DNA of 64,000 nucleotides, from assembly GCA_038209965.1 (NCBI GenBank), contig JBBQXF010000002.1, positions 33,050 to 97,049 on the forward strand. Reading direction: 5' to 3'. The notes beneath the pieces are model-generated. The model was not told the DNA's origin. It did no database searches and worked only from the letters and a program-made list of their open reading frames with translations. Below, piece after piece: positions 1 to 8,841 of the stretch (position 1 is the stretch's first letter; each line of letters opens with the position of its first letter). Source of the DNA: JALONO01 sp038209965 (GTDB taxonomy: Bacteria > Bacteroidota > Bacteroidia > Cytophagales > Thermoflexibacteraceae). The position numbers and the translations under genes are program-made.

Positions 1-2
1 TC

Positions 3-203
3 AATATCTTGCACCGCAATGGCGTACAGATCAAACCGATTTTCACCCAAATGTTTGCCCGCAATCCGATTGAGCGGATTCTACGTTTCTTGAACGAAAC
101 TTCATCCCCGGCCGAAGATTTGCAGATCATAGCTTCGGTTCCCCCGATGCCTTTTCTACAAGCCCTCAAAAATGTTTTCCTTTCCAGAAAATTGGTTAAG
201 TAG
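3..203 (+). CDS. crtY: Lycopene beta-cyclase, C-terminal end (partial)
   Basis: This is the 3' end of a gene that begins before the window; the frame is open from base 3 to a TAG at 201-203, 66 residues. The tail carries the usual end of the CrtY/CrtL-type lycopene cyclases: a motif like FTQMFARNP, then RILRFLNE, then a SVPPMPFLQAL block. These enzymes cyclise the ends of lycopene to beta-carotene in the membrane during carotenoid pigment synthesis. A strong bidirectional hairpin at 628-662 lies between it and the convergent gene that follows. The assignment rests on the C-terminal signature only, and the N-terminal FAD-binding part cannot be seen. Confidence 0.72.
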   Translation, partial: NILHRNGVQIKPIFTQMFARNPIERILRFLNETSSPAEDLQIIASVPPMPFLQALKNVFLSRKLVK

Positions 204-627
204 TTTTTTCCAATAACGAGTATTTTTTGTGGGTGGTCAGCCATTTGATTGCCAATAAATGCAATTGGTAAAAGTGTGAATCCCAGTGCTCAGGATCATT
301 GTTCAATGGCATATCACTGCTCCCGATTACCTGTAAAGTGCCGGGCGGATGGTCTGAGGCTTTGACAAAGCGGCAAATTCATTGAGTTTTATTCAACTGA
401 TTATTTTGCGAGTATTTAGTTGGTCAAATACGCCGAAATCACTTTTATACAGTACTTTTAATGATTTATTAGCTTGATTTTCAATAGTTTAGTTTTATAA
501 TGAGTGAAATATTAACTGTAATCAAGGATAAAAAATATAACGATCACATTACCCAGATTGAACATTTAATTATATTTTTCTGGTCACCGTTGTCACATTA
601 AAAAAATTATTGTGGACGAAAAATAGC
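204..627. other. Gene-free AT-rich spacer
   Basis: About 420 bases between the lycopene cyclase stop and the terminator hairpin. It is AT-rich and has no ORF with protein-like composition. I see no RNA gene or repeat in it. Confidence 0.5.
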
Positions 628-662
628 AAAAGAGCCGCCGCAAATATTGCGGCGGCTCTTTT
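628..662. terminator. Bidirectional intrinsic terminator
   Basis: A perfect 14-bp stem (628-641 with 649-662) around a 7-base loop, with an A run on the left arm and a T run on the right. It sits between convergent genes, so it can terminate both the carotenoid gene and the minus-strand enolase-superfamily gene. Confidence 0.85.
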
Positions 663-745
663 GGTCAATGTTCAACTAATCGGTTGCCATTCTCTTTTTA
701 ATGTAAAAAAAGGTCGGCGGTTGGGCAATCGTGAACCGAACCCAA

Positions 746-2032
746 TTATTCAAAAAAGGGCACGCCTGCTTGGGCATATTTGCGCATTCCTTCTTCATTG
801 ATCTCCACGCCGATCCCCGGCTTGTCCGAAACTGTGATGTAGCTGTCCTTGACCATCTCGCCCTCAAAAGTGACAATCTCTTTGAACATCGGGTTGGTAT
901 GAAAATAAATCTGCCATTCCAAGATTAAAAAATTGGGGACCGATGCACACACGTGCGCCGAGGCCATGGCGCCCAAGTAGGAAGCCACCATGTGCGGGGC
1001 AAAAGGAACATAGTAAAGGTTGGCCAAGTTGGCAATCCGTTGCCCCTCGCCCAAGCCCCCCGCCTTTTGTAGATCGGGCATGATGATATCGACCGCGCCC
1101 AGCTCCAATAGCCGGCGGAATCCGTGGGCGAGGTATAAGTTTTCGCCCGCGCAGATCGGGGTGGAAGTTTCAGCCGTAATGTGCTGGTACGCCTCAATGT
1201 TCTCCGCTGGAATCGGCTCCTCCAGCCACATCAAGTTGAGCGGCTCCAACAGTTTGGCGACTTGTTTGCCAGTGGTGGCGTCGTACCGCCCGTGCATGTC
1301 AACACAAATATCAATTTTATTGCCAACTGCGGCCCGGGCAGCGGCGATCTGATCATACATCCGCTGCAATTCCGGCCGGCTCGCCGTCCAATTGTACACA
1401 TCGTGTTTGTTGGGATCATTCAACTGATCAATATCAAATTTGAGGGCATTGAACCCCATTTTCACGGCTTGGGTGGCCGCTTCGGCAAAGTCAGTGGGAG
1501 TGGGCAACTTGTTCTGGTAGAGGGCGGTATCGCAGTAAACCCGCACTTTGTCCCTAAATTTGCCTCCCAGCAACTGATACACCGGCACGTTGAGGGCTTT
1601 GCCGGCGAGATCCCAAAGGGCAGTTTCAATGGCCGTGAGCACCGATACGAACATCCCGGACTGGGCCCCTTCAAAAAAGCCCGATCGGCGAAGATCCTCA
1701 AACAAACGGTTGACATTCAGCGGGTTCTTGCCCTCAATGCGTTTGCCGAGCATTTTGACCAAATGATACGTGCCAGGAGTGGCGTCCACCCCTTCGCCGC
1801 AGCCCCAAATGCTTTGATTGGTGTAAATTTTGACAAAAAGGCTATGTCCTGCCCGGATATAGCCGCATTTGATATTGGTGATTTTCAGATCCGATGGGCG
1901 GGACATAATCGGGGAGCGATCCACTGCCGTTTCCAGTTCTTTGCCAAAACTCATGAAGGGCGTGGCCGCGCCCAAGGCACTGGCCAATGCCGCTTTTGTC
2001 AAAAAAGACCGTCGATTTGTTAATGTGTTCAT
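746..2032 (-). CDS. Exported mandelate racemase/muconate-lactonizing-type enolase-superfamily enzyme
   Basis: This 428-residue protein belongs to the mandelate racemase branch of the enolase superfamily, which abstracts a proton next to a carboxylate; sugar-acid dehydration (galactonate dehydratase-like) is the closest role I can suggest. Visible residues: KFD at 198-200, three Mg ligands D245 (DMHG), E271 (WLEEP) and E297 (GEN), D320 in a PDLQKAGG stretch, and a likely catalytic His at 347 (APH). The N-terminus NRRSFL followed by a hydrophobic run looks like a twin-arginine export signal, so folded, metal-loaded enzyme would be sent to the periplasm. It lies 162 bases downstream of the exported RraA-like gene on the same strand and probably shares its transcript. 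The substrate cannot be read from sequence. Confidence 0.85.
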   Translation of the reverse strand: MNTLTNRRSFLTKAALASALGAATPFMSFGKELETAVDRSPIMSRPSDLKITNIKCGYIRAGHSLFVKIYTNQSIWGCGEGVDATPGTYHLVKMLGKRIEGKNPLNVNRLFEDLRRSGFFEGAQSGMFVSVLTAIETALWDLAGKALNVPVYQLLGGKFRDKVRVYCDTALYQNKLPTPTDFAEAATQAVKMGFNALKFDIDQLNDPNKHDVYNWTASRPELQRMYDQIAAARAAVGNKIDICVDMHGRYDATTGKQVAKLLEPLNLMWLEEPIPAENIEAYQHITAETSTPICAGENLYLAHGFRRLLELGAVDIIMPDLQKAGGLGEGQRIANLANLYYVPFAPHMVASYLGAMASAHVCASVPNFLILEWQIYFHTNPMFKEIVTFEGEMVKDSYITVSDKPGIGVEINEEGMRKYAQAGVPFFE

Positions 2033-2194
2033 TTCAATAATGTTGAGCGACTAAAAAATCAAATTGTGGTTAACTAAAATTTCGGTGGATCTCGCGGGCT
2101 CGCAAACTGGCGTCAATCAATGCAAGCTGGGGGACTTGGCAATCCTCGGGCCAGATGGGCCATTGGGGGAAAGCCTAAACCTGCCAATCACTGC

Positions 2195-3142
2195 TTACCA
2201 AGTTCGCCCCTTCAAAAATTCCTGGATTTGGGCTTTGGGCACGGGGAGTTTATCGATATGGTCGTTGAGCCATTTGGAAAAATCTTTTTCAATGTCATCC
2301 GACCAGCGCGAATCGATTTGCCCCGGTGTATATTTCTGTTCGCGCAGTCGCAAGTGCCCAAACATGTCCCGCAGACGGACGATTTCGGAAGTTTGGACCA
2401 CCTTCTCCACCAAATGGGGAGGGATGAACATCACGCCGCCATCCCGGCCCAGTACCACATCGCCGGGGATGACCATCGCCTTGCCGATCCGCGCGGGTTG
2501 GTTGATGCCCACGAGGGTGGTGTTCAAGGCGCCGTCGGGGTCACTCAGGTGGTGGGAGGGGTGGTAAGAGCGGAAAAACGAAGTGAAAGCACCAATCTCC
2601 TTTAGCCCCTTGACATCGCGCAGGGCCCCATCATAGACTATCCCGTTGCCAGTTTTGGCGTAGATCGAGTTGCCCAAATTATCGCCAACGGTCGGGCCGT
2701 CCTCTTGGGCCCCGAATTGGTCGACCACATACACATCTCCCTTGACCAGCAGATCGATCGTCCAAGCATTTTGGGACTTGATCCGGCCATCTTTTTCGTG
2801 GCCCTTTTTATCGATGGCCCGGTGGACATCAGGCCGCCCCGGCATGAAAACTGCCGTAACTGCCCGGCCCACCAAAACACTGTCGGGGTTGATGCGCAGC
2901 CACCCATCCTCATATTGGTGCTTGTAGTTTTCGTTTTTGAGCACTGCCCAAGCCTCCTCCAACGTCACCAATTTCATCCGTTGCAGGAGGTTGTCGGGCA
3001 CTTTGGGGCGGCCATCGGAAAAGCGTTCCCCCTGCCACTCTGGGGTGAGAAAAAGGAGTTGCTCCCTGCTGATTTGCTGGCTCAGGGCCGCCAAGGAGCA
3101 AATGAGGGACAATAAAACAGTGGAAAAACAATTGCGAAGCAT
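2195..3142 (-). CDS. Exported RraA-like / HMG-CHA aldolase-family protein
   Basis: 315 residues with a Sec signal peptide (about residues 1-21, ending LSQ). The core is that of the RraA/4-hydroxy-4-methyl-2-oxoglutarate aldolase family: GDN at 153-155, a YDG at 170-172, and the R-D pair at 175-176 that in active aldolases binds substrate and metal, followed by PGDVVLGRDGGVMFIP near 226-241. True RraA (an RNase E inhibitor) is shorter and cytoplasmic; the kept R-D pair and the signal peptide point to an exported aldolase/decarboxylase instead. It is upstream of, and on the same strand as, the exported enolase-superfamily enzyme, suggesting a dehydratase-plus-aldolase pair acting on a sugar acid. 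That pathway is inference. Confidence 0.8.
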   Translation of the reverse strand: MLRNCFSTVLLSLICSLAALSQQISREQLLFLTPEWQGERFSDGRPKVPDNLLQRMKLVTLEEAWAVLKNENYKHQYEDGWLRINPDSVLVGRAVTAVFMPGRPDVHRAIDKKGHEKDGRIKSQNAWTIDLLVKGDVYVVDQFGAQEDGPTVGDNLGNSIYAKTGNGIVYDGALRDVKGLKEIGAFTSFFRSYHPSHHLSDPDGALNTTLVGINQPARIGKAMVIPGDVVLGRDGGVMFIPPHLVEKVVQTSEIVRLRDMFGHLRLREQKYTPGQIDSRWSDDIEKDFSKWLNDHIDKLPVPKAQIQEFLKGRTW

Positions 3143-3374
3143 ACGATAAAGTGTTTATTGGTCAATCAAGGGCAATTAAGCAAAAAACTGGGAATTAAGC
3201 GCTTTTCCCCAAATTTTATCCGGCTTGCCTTGGCCGTCTTCTTGGTGAACACTGCGTTGATCCGCAACTCGCCAAAACCAATGCTGCGGTTAACTGAGAG
3301 AGGCGCGTTGGATCTAGGATCCAATGGGTGCCAGTTCGCCCGGCCCCCACCAACACGATTTTAGGTATTTTGCC

Positions 3375-3382
3375 TACTTTTG
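3375..3382 (+). promoter_or_regulatory. Possible -7 promoter element for the ferredoxin gene
   Basis: TACTTTTG fits the Bacteroidota -7 consensus TAnnTTTG and lies 38 bases before the chosen ATG. I see no good -33 TTTG at the usual spacing, so this is tentative. Confidence 0.35.
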
Positions 3383-3420
3383 GGGGCTTTTCACGAATTT
3401 CAATTGTCCATATCTGCCAA

Positions 3421-3744
3421 ATGCCCATCATCACGATCGAGAATCTCCAAGGCCGGCCGATCGTTTTCGTGCCCGACAAGACTACTCTACTCAGCCATCT
3501 GCTGGCCGCGGGCGTTGATTGGATGCACGCTTGCGGGGGCAATGGCCGCTGCACTACCTGCAAAGCCATCGTTGAGCGCGGCGGGGAGCAGCTCTCGCCA
3601 CTCACCATTTTTGAGCAAAAAATGATCGCGGCCAACCGGGTATCGGACCGGGAACGGCTGGCCTGCCAGTGCGTCCCCACGGGTGACGTGCGGGTGCGCG
3701 TGCCCCCGAGCAGCCAATTCCCCCACATAGATTACCAAGATTAG
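3421..3744 (+). CDS. 2Fe-2S ferredoxin
   Basis: 107 residues. Cysteines at 38, 44, 47 and 82 follow the plant/adrenodoxin-type pattern C-x5-C-x2-C...C (ACGGNGRCTTC, then LACQ), which binds one [2Fe-2S] cluster for one-electron transfer. I chose the ATG at 3421 because the family begins directly with a beta strand (PIITIENLQG); the upstream in-frame extension to 3328 is rich in Pro and looks untranslated, and a TAnnTTTG element lies within it. It stands alone, 80 bases before rfbD, with no oxygenase or hydrogenase next to it, so its partner is unknown. Confidence 0.88.
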   Translation: MPIITIENLQGRPIVFVPDKTTLLSHLLAAGVDWMHACGGNGRCTTCKAIVERGGEQLSPLTIFEQKMIAANRVSDRERLACQCVPTGDVRVRVPPSSQFPHIDYQD

Positions 3745-3824
3745 CCCCATTGGGGGAATAATTGCCGATCCATTTGGAAAACGGGGAAAGGGAATGGACT
3801 TTTGCGCACCAACCCATTTATTCC

Positions 3825-4724
3825 ATGCCCAATATCCTTGTTACAGGAGCCAATGGCCAGCTTGGCAGCGAACTGCGCGATCTGGCGCATACGTTGCCCG
3901 AGTTCAGTTTCGTGTTCACCGATGTGGCCGAACTTGACCTGACCAACCAAACCGCTGTACAACAGGCATTTGCTGATCAATCATTCGCGTTTTGCCTCCA
4001 TGCTGCTGCCTACACTGCCGTGGACAAAGCCGAGAGCGATGCGGCCACGGCCCACTTGGTCAATGTGACGGCAGTGGAATACTTGGCCAAGGCTTGTCAA
4101 GTCAGCCAAACGGTATTGATCCTTATCTCGACCGATTTTGTGTTTGATGGACAAAAAAATACACCTTATCTGGAGTCGGACGAGGCCCGGCCATTGGGCG
4201 TGTACGGACAGACCAAACTGGCGGGCGAAAATGTCGCGCTGAGCCTCCATCCGGCCACGCTGGTGATCCGCACGGCATGGCTCTATTCGCACCATGGCAA
4301 TAATTTTGTCAAGACCATGCTGCGATTGGGGCATGAGCGTGGCCACTTGCGCGTAATTGCCGACCAAACGGGCACCCCTACCTATGCACGTGATCTTGCC
4401 GTCGCTATTTTGGCGATAACCAAGCAATTATACCAAAAATATTACCATAATTGGCAAGGAATCAATGAAATTAGCGGTGTATATCATTACAGCAATGAAG
4501 GGCTGGCCAGTTGGTATGATTTTGCCCACGCCATTTTTGCGCTGGCCCAGCTACCCGTGACGGTGGAACCGATCCCGACCAGCGCGTACCCCACAGCAGC
4601 CCAGCGGCCCGCTTACAGCGTAATGGACAAGCAGAAGATTAAAACTGCTTTTGGCCTGAAAATCCCCCATTGGCGCGACAGCCTGCGGGAATGTATGGCC
4701 CAACTGGCCAAAGATCAGGCTTGA
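3825..4724 (+). CDS. rfbD: dTDP-4-dehydrorhamnose reductase
   Basis: 299 residues of the extended short-chain dehydrogenase family. The NAD(P)-binding GANGQLG motif is at 8-14, the family STDFVFDG block at about 102-109, and the catalytic Y-x3-K pair at about Y127 and K131 (YGQTK). It reduces dTDP-4-keto-rhamnose to dTDP-L-rhamnose, the donor for surface polysaccharide. The ATG at 3825 puts the Rossmann strand at the N-terminus; an in-frame start at 3762 would add 21 residues without homology. The rfbA, B and C genes are not in the window. Confidence 0.9.
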   Translation: MPNILVTGANGQLGSELRDLAHTLPEFSFVFTDVAELDLTNQTAVQQAFADQSFAFCLHAAAYTAVDKAESDAATAHLVNVTAVEYLAKACQVSQTVLILISTDFVFDGQKNTPYLESDEARPLGVYGQTKLAGENVALSLHPATLVIRTAWLYSHHGNNFVKTMLRLGHERGHLRVIADQTGTPTYARDLAVAILAITKQLYQKYYHNWQGINEISGVYHYSNEGLASWYDFAHAIFALAQLPVTVEPIPTSAYPTAAQRPAYSVMDKQKIKTAFGLKIPHWRDSLRECMAQLAKDQA

Positions 4725-4730
4725 TTTGGG

Positions 4731-4882
4731 GATATGCGGAATATATATATTGAAGGTAGTTCCTCGGTTGACCTCACTTTCCACCTCATGCCTCTGTGAA
4801 TGGCTATATAATCTACCAGACAAGTTGTTCAATTGCTCCGTTGTGGGTGTTAGCGAAGCGCACCAACAACAAGGCTACCCCA
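4731..4882 (-). pseudogene. Relic of a sensor histidine kinase ATPase domain
   Basis: On the minus strand, two short pieces in different frames recall the C-terminal end of HATPase domains: a GVALLLVRF...HNGAIE stretch (about 4837-4882) and then a VESEVNRGTTFNIYIP stretch (about 4731-4790). In an intact kinase these would be contiguous (G2 box, then final strand). A stop codon and frame change separate them and nothing of the rest of a kinase is present, so this is a decayed fragment sitting between rfbD and the thioredoxin gene. Confidence 0.5.
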
Positions 4883-4979
4883 CCAATAAGAGCCTGCCCC
4901 AAGTAATGGGTTGCTGGGAAATGTCGGACATTGCTTTAATTCCAACTTATCAACCATTTAACCGATCCTCCTTTTCAAA

Positions 4980-5567
4980 ATGAATATATCAGGCAAAATC
5001 AAGCGCGAACTAGTCCAATGGGCGATCCTGATTGGAATCGGGGGCGGGCTGTACCTCACGGGCTGGCACACCGAAGTGATCGGCGGGTTGCAACGGATCA
5101 TACTGGCCACTGGCCTGATGCGGCCCGATTTGGACACCCCCGCGATCAGTACAACCGCCACGTATGACCTGCCGATCAGAGAATTGGCCGGTGGCGCAGC
5201 GGTAGATTTTGGCCAGTTCAGGGGCAAAGTGGTGTTTCTCAACTTCTGGGCAACTTGGTGCCCGCCGTGTGTGGCGGAAATGCCCGCCATCCAAGCCCTC
5301 TATGACCAGCTAGGGTCGGACAAACTGATGTTTGTCATGGTGGCCACCAACGATGAAACCGCAAAGGTCAAAAAATTCGTGGCCCGTAAAGGCTATACTT
5401 TCCCCGTCTATGAACTCAATGGGCCGCTTCCGTCCTGTTATGAGTCAAACGTCGTTCCCACCACTTTTGTGATTGACCCACAGGGCAAAATTGTGGCCCG
5501 CCACCAAGGAATGGCCAACTATGACAGCGAGGAGTTCCGGGCTTTTTTGCGCAATCTGGTCAAATAA
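4980..5567 (+). CDS. TlpA-like membrane-anchored thiol-disulfide oxidoreductase
   Basis: 195 residues. One hydrophobic segment at about 11-28 should anchor the protein in the inner membrane with the rest in the periplasm. The thioredoxin fold carries WCPPC with Cys at 94 and 97 inside NFWATWCPPC, and the cis-Pro region VVPTTFVIDPQG follows. This is the TlpA/ResA type, which reduces disulfides in exported proteins, often for cytochrome c maturation. It lies 24 bases before eboA and the two may share a transcript. No cytochrome biogenesis genes are in the window, so the client is not known. Confidence 0.87.
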   Translation: MNISGKIKRELVQWAILIGIGGGLYLTGWHTEVIGGLQRIILATGLMRPDLDTPAISTTATYDLPIRELAGGAAVDFGQFRGKVVFLNFWATWCPPCVAEMPAIQALYDQLGSDKLMFVMVATNDETAKVKKFVARKGYTFPVYELNGPLPSCYESNVVPTTFVIDPQGKIVARHQGMANYDSEEFRAFLRNLVK

Positions 5568-5591
5568 GCCCTAAATTGCGGCCCAGATTCA

Positions 5592-6443
5592 ATGACCATT
5601 GCCATGATCACAGTTCCCCCGGTTCACCCTTCCCCGCTGTTTCAATTTTTGGCGCAGGCATTGGCCCAGCGGCTGGACGAAAAACCGGCCGGTTGGTTGG
5701 CCGCTAAACTGGCAACGTTACAGGATGGTTTTCAGCCTAAAGATTTGTATTTGGCCTTCGGGGCTGCCCCGCGTTTTGTGGGCCACGCAGCTCTGGCTCT
5801 TGAAGCCGGCGAGTTGGTACGGGCAGGCGAACTGCGCCCCGGCTTTGCCCCGGTAAACTGGAGCTTGGCCCAAACGGCGCGGACCTTGTTCCTGCTCACC
5901 ATCCCATCCACCAGCGAGGCCGCGTACGTAGCCACCATTGACCAACTTTTCAACACGGCCGATATGAACGAGTTGGTGGCCTTGTACGCGGCGTTGCCCC
6001 TGCTGGCCTTTCCTTCGGCCCACTCCAAGCGGGCAGCCGAAGGCGTGCGCACCAATATGACGGTGGTTTTTGAGGCAGTGGCTCTGCACAATCCCTTCCC
6101 GGCCGAGCAATTGGACGAAAATGCGTGGAACCAACTGTTTCTCAAGGCGGTGTTCACTGGGCGGCCCATTGAACAGATCCAAGGGCTCAAGGCGCGGGCC
6201 AACGCGACACTGGCAAAAATTTGTTCTGACTACGCCCACGAACGCTGGGCGGCTGGGCGCGAAGTAAGCCCCGAGTTGTGGTTGCCCGTGGCCCCGTTCC
6301 TAGATGCCCAGTTGTTGGGTGATATGGAGCGGCTGCTGGCCAGTGGCGATCCAGCCCAGCGCGCGGCTGCCGTTGCGGTGTGCACCGAAAGCCCGCTGCC
6401 AGCAGCTAAAGTACTATTGGCACGTTTTGCGGAGAAAAGTTGA
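5592..6443 (+). CDS. eboA: EboA-family protein
   Basis: 283 residues, mostly helical, with no signal peptide. It matches what I remember of the EboA family (from the ebo/edb cluster): an LAFGAAPRFVG block near residue 55, then an SNMT-like RTNMTVVFEAVALHNPFP block, LDENAWNQLFLKAVF, and a DYAHERWAAGREVSPELW block. The ebo cluster is linked to export or handling of isoprenoid-type metabolites in cyanobacteria and other bacteria, and the molecular function of EboA is unsettled. The usual partners (TatD-like EboB, UbiA-like EboC, the sugar-phosphate cyclase EboD, EboE and EboF) are not beside it. Confidence 0.75.
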   Translation: MTIAMITVPPVHPSPLFQFLAQALAQRLDEKPAGWLAAKLATLQDGFQPKDLYLAFGAAPRFVGHAALALEAGELVRAGELRPGFAPVNWSLAQTARTLFLLTIPSTSEAAYVATIDQLFNTADMNELVALYAALPLLAFPSAHSKRAAEGVRTNMTVVFEAVALHNPFPAEQLDENAWNQLFLKAVFTGRPIEQIQGLKARANATLAKICSDYAHERWAAGREVSPELWLPVAPFLDAQLLGDMERLLASGDPAQRAAAVAVCTESPLPAAKVLLARFAEKS

Positions 6444-6657
6444 ATGGTATGGGAGCAACTAAAATAACTAGGGTAAGCGTTTTTTGAAAATCAACGAGTG
6501 ACCGATCCTTGCCACCTTTTGGATGCAGCAACCGCCGTATTATTCATCGCGGATGTGCTCATTGGTTGGGGAAATAAGTAGAAAATAAATTTATCAAGGT
6601 TGTTGATTGGCGAACAATCATTTTTAAGCTAATGATTACCAAAGCATAAAAGCTATA

Positions 6658-7992
6658 ATGAAAGAATCAGTTTCTATTTTGGGGAGCGGGCTAGTGGGTT
6701 CCCTGCTGTCGCTCCTACTGGCTCAGCGCGGCCATGCAGTGCAAGTGTACGAAGGTCGCTCCGACCCGCGCCAGAACGGATATTCCGGCGGGCGATCCAT
6801 CAACTTGGCCCTGAGCGACCGGGGCTGGCGCGCCCTCGAAGCCGCCGGGCTGGCCCCACAGATCCGGGCGTTGGCCATCCCCATGCACGGGCGCATGATG
6901 CACAGCGCGAGCGGCGAACTGACGTACCAGCCCTACGGCCAAGCGGGACAGTCGATCTACTCGGTGTCGCGGGGGCTGCTCAACATGGCCCTGATGGATG
7001 CCGCCGAGCAATTTGATCAGGTGCGCTATCACTTTAACCAGCGGTGCACGGAGGTAGATCTGAAAACCCGGCTCGTGACCCTCCAAACCACCGACGGGGA
7101 ACTGGCCCAGATCCAGTCCGAAATATTGATCGGATCGGATGGGGCTTTCTCAGCCCTGCGCCAGGCCATGCAGCGCACCGATCGCTACAATTACACCCAA
7201 CATTATATCAGCTACGGCTACAAAGAGTTGACCATTCCGGCCCACCCGGACGGCACGCACCAGCTAGAAAAACACGCGCTGCACATCTGGCCACGCCAGA
7301 ATTTCATGCTCATTGCCCTGCCCAATCCCGACGGAAGCTTTACCTGCACGTTGTTCTTTCCTTTTGAGGGCGAGCCTTCGTTTGCCAGCTTGGTCGACCA
7401 CGATGCCGCAGCGCAGTTTTTTCAGGCCCATTTTGCCGATGCCATTGCGCTGATGCCCGATTATTTGGCGGAGTATTTTTTGAACCCCACCGGCTCGCTG
7501 GTTACAGTGCGCTGTGATCCGTGGGTTTACGATGACCATACCGCCTTGATCGGTGATGCGGCCCACGCCATTGTGCCGTTTTATGGCCAAGGGATGAACT
7601 GTGGCTTTGAAGACTGCCGGATCTTGATCGAGAAACTGGAGCAGTTCGGTGAGTGGGCCCCCGCCCTGCAAGCCTACCAGCAGGATCGGACGGCCAATGC
7701 CAACGCCATTGCCGATCTGGCCCTGCAAAATTTTGTGGAGATGCGCGATCTGGTCGGCGATCCCAAATTTTTGCTCCGCAAGAAGATTGAGGCCAAGCTC
7801 CACCAACTGTTTCCCGAGCAGTGGATTCCACTTTATACCATGGTCAGTTTCAGTCATTTGCCCTACAAGGAGGCCCTCCGCATTGGCCAGTTGCAAGATG
7901 CCATCATGCAGCGGGTGATGCAGGCTGACGCGATCGAGACCCAATGGGAGCAGTTGGACTTTGCCGCCATTGTGGCCCAATTAAAGAGTTGA
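6658..7992 (+). CDS. kmo: Kynurenine 3-monooxygenase
   Basis: 444 residues, a flavoprotein hydroxylase that converts kynurenine to 3-hydroxykynurenine with NADPH and O2. The FAD-binding GSGLVGSLLSLLLAQRG motif is at the N-terminus, the GRSINLALSDRG block typical of this enzyme follows near 45-57, and the second FAD motif GDAAHAIVPFYGQGMNCGFED lies near 298-318. Length is normal for the bacterial enzyme. The rest of the kynurenine route (dioxygenase, formamidase, kynureninase) is not in the window, so whether it serves tryptophan breakdown or NAD synthesis cannot be told here. Confidence 0.93.
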   Translation: MKESVSILGSGLVGSLLSLLLAQRGHAVQVYEGRSDPRQNGYSGGRSINLALSDRGWRALEAAGLAPQIRALAIPMHGRMMHSASGELTYQPYGQAGQSIYSVSRGLLNMALMDAAEQFDQVRYHFNQRCTEVDLKTRLVTLQTTDGELAQIQSEILIGSDGAFSALRQAMQRTDRYNYTQHYISYGYKELTIPAHPDGTHQLEKHALHIWPRQNFMLIALPNPDGSFTCTLFFPFEGEPSFASLVDHDAAAQFFQAHFADAIALMPDYLAEYFLNPTGSLVTVRCDPWVYDDHTALIGDAAHAIVPFYGQGMNCGFEDCRILIEKLEQFGEWAPALQAYQQDRTANANAIADLALQNFVEMRDLVGDPKFLLRKKIEAKLHQLFPEQWIPLYTMVSFSHLPYKEALRIGQLQDAIMQRVMQADAIETQWEQLDFAAIVAQLKS

Positions 7993-8124
7993 GGCGCAGG
8001 ATCGTGCCGGATAGGAACGGGGTTGGCAAATTGCTGATCGCTGGGCCAAGATGGTAAATCTGGGTCAGCAGAGGTCCGGCCAACTTTGACCAATGTAATT
8101 TTGTCAGGTCGTCAAATAATTGAA

Positions 8125-8841
8125 ATGAGTAAATTATCCATTGTGATTCCCGCATTCAACGAAGGGCGCTCCATTCACCTTATTTTGGACAAACTCCAGT
8201 CGGTTCGCCTGAACCATGATCTGGAGAAGGAAATTATCATTGTGGATGATTGCTCCACTGACGACACCAAAGCGCGGGTGGAGGCTTATATGACCGAAAA
8301 CCCCCAGTTGCCCATTTTATTTTATTCACATCCGGTGAACCAAGGCAAGGGAGCGGCGCTGCACACGGGGATTGCAAAGGCGACGGGTGATTTTTTAATC
8401 ATTCAAGATGCCGATTTGGAGTATGATCCCCACGAATACAATGTGTTGCTGGCCCCCATGATCAGCGGAGTGGCCGATGTGGTGTACGGATCGCGGTTTA
8501 TGGGCGGCAATCCGCACCGGATTTTGTTCTTTTGGCACACGCTCGGCAATTATTTTCTTACTTTTTTGTCCAATTTGTTCACTAATCTCAATTTGACCGA
8601 CATGGAAACGTGTTACAAATTGTTTCGGACGCCCATCATCCAACAACTCAAATTGAAGGAAAAGCGCTTTGGTTTTGAACCCGAAGTAACCGCCAAGATG
8701 TCGCGGGTGGCCCATGTACGGATCTACGAAGTGGGCATTTCCTACTACGGCCGGACGTACGAAGAAGGCAAGAAAATTGGCTGGAAAGATGGTTTCCGGG
8801 CCATCTATTGCATATTGAAATATAACCTGATCCAGAAATGA
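8125..8841 (+). CDS. Family 2 glycosyltransferase, polyprenyl-phosphate sugar synthase type
   Basis: 238 residues, a GT-A fold enzyme: SIVIPAFNEG at the start, VDDCSTDDT for nucleotide-sugar binding, DADLEYDP as the metal-binding motif, and a RFGFEPEVTAK block typical of dolichyl/undecaprenyl-phosphate sugar synthases. No membrane segment is seen after the catalytic domain. The ATG at 8125 gives MSKLSIVIP, the normal family N-terminus. Its stop overlaps the start of the ArnT-like gene by four bases, so the two are co-translated: this enzyme would load a sugar onto undecaprenyl phosphate and the next one would transfer it. The sugar is unknown. Confidence 0.88.
   Translation: MSKLSIVIPAFNEGRSIHLILDKLQSVRLNHDLEKEIIIVDDCSTDDTKARVEAYMTENPQLPILFYSHPVNQGKGAALHTGIAKATGDFLIIQDADLEYDPHEYNVLLAPMISGVADVVYGSRFMGGNPHRILFFWHTLGNYFLTFLSNLFTNLNLTDMETCYKLFRTPIIQQLKLKEKRFGFEPEVTAKMSRVAHVRIYEVGISYYGRTYEEGKKIGWKDGFRAIYCILKYNLIQK

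Noticed and set aside
1181..2023. A 280-codon plus-strand frame opposite the enolase-superfamily gene
   Set aside because: It is the complement of a gene with clear catalytic motifs. Its peptide is His/Gly-rich with no family features.
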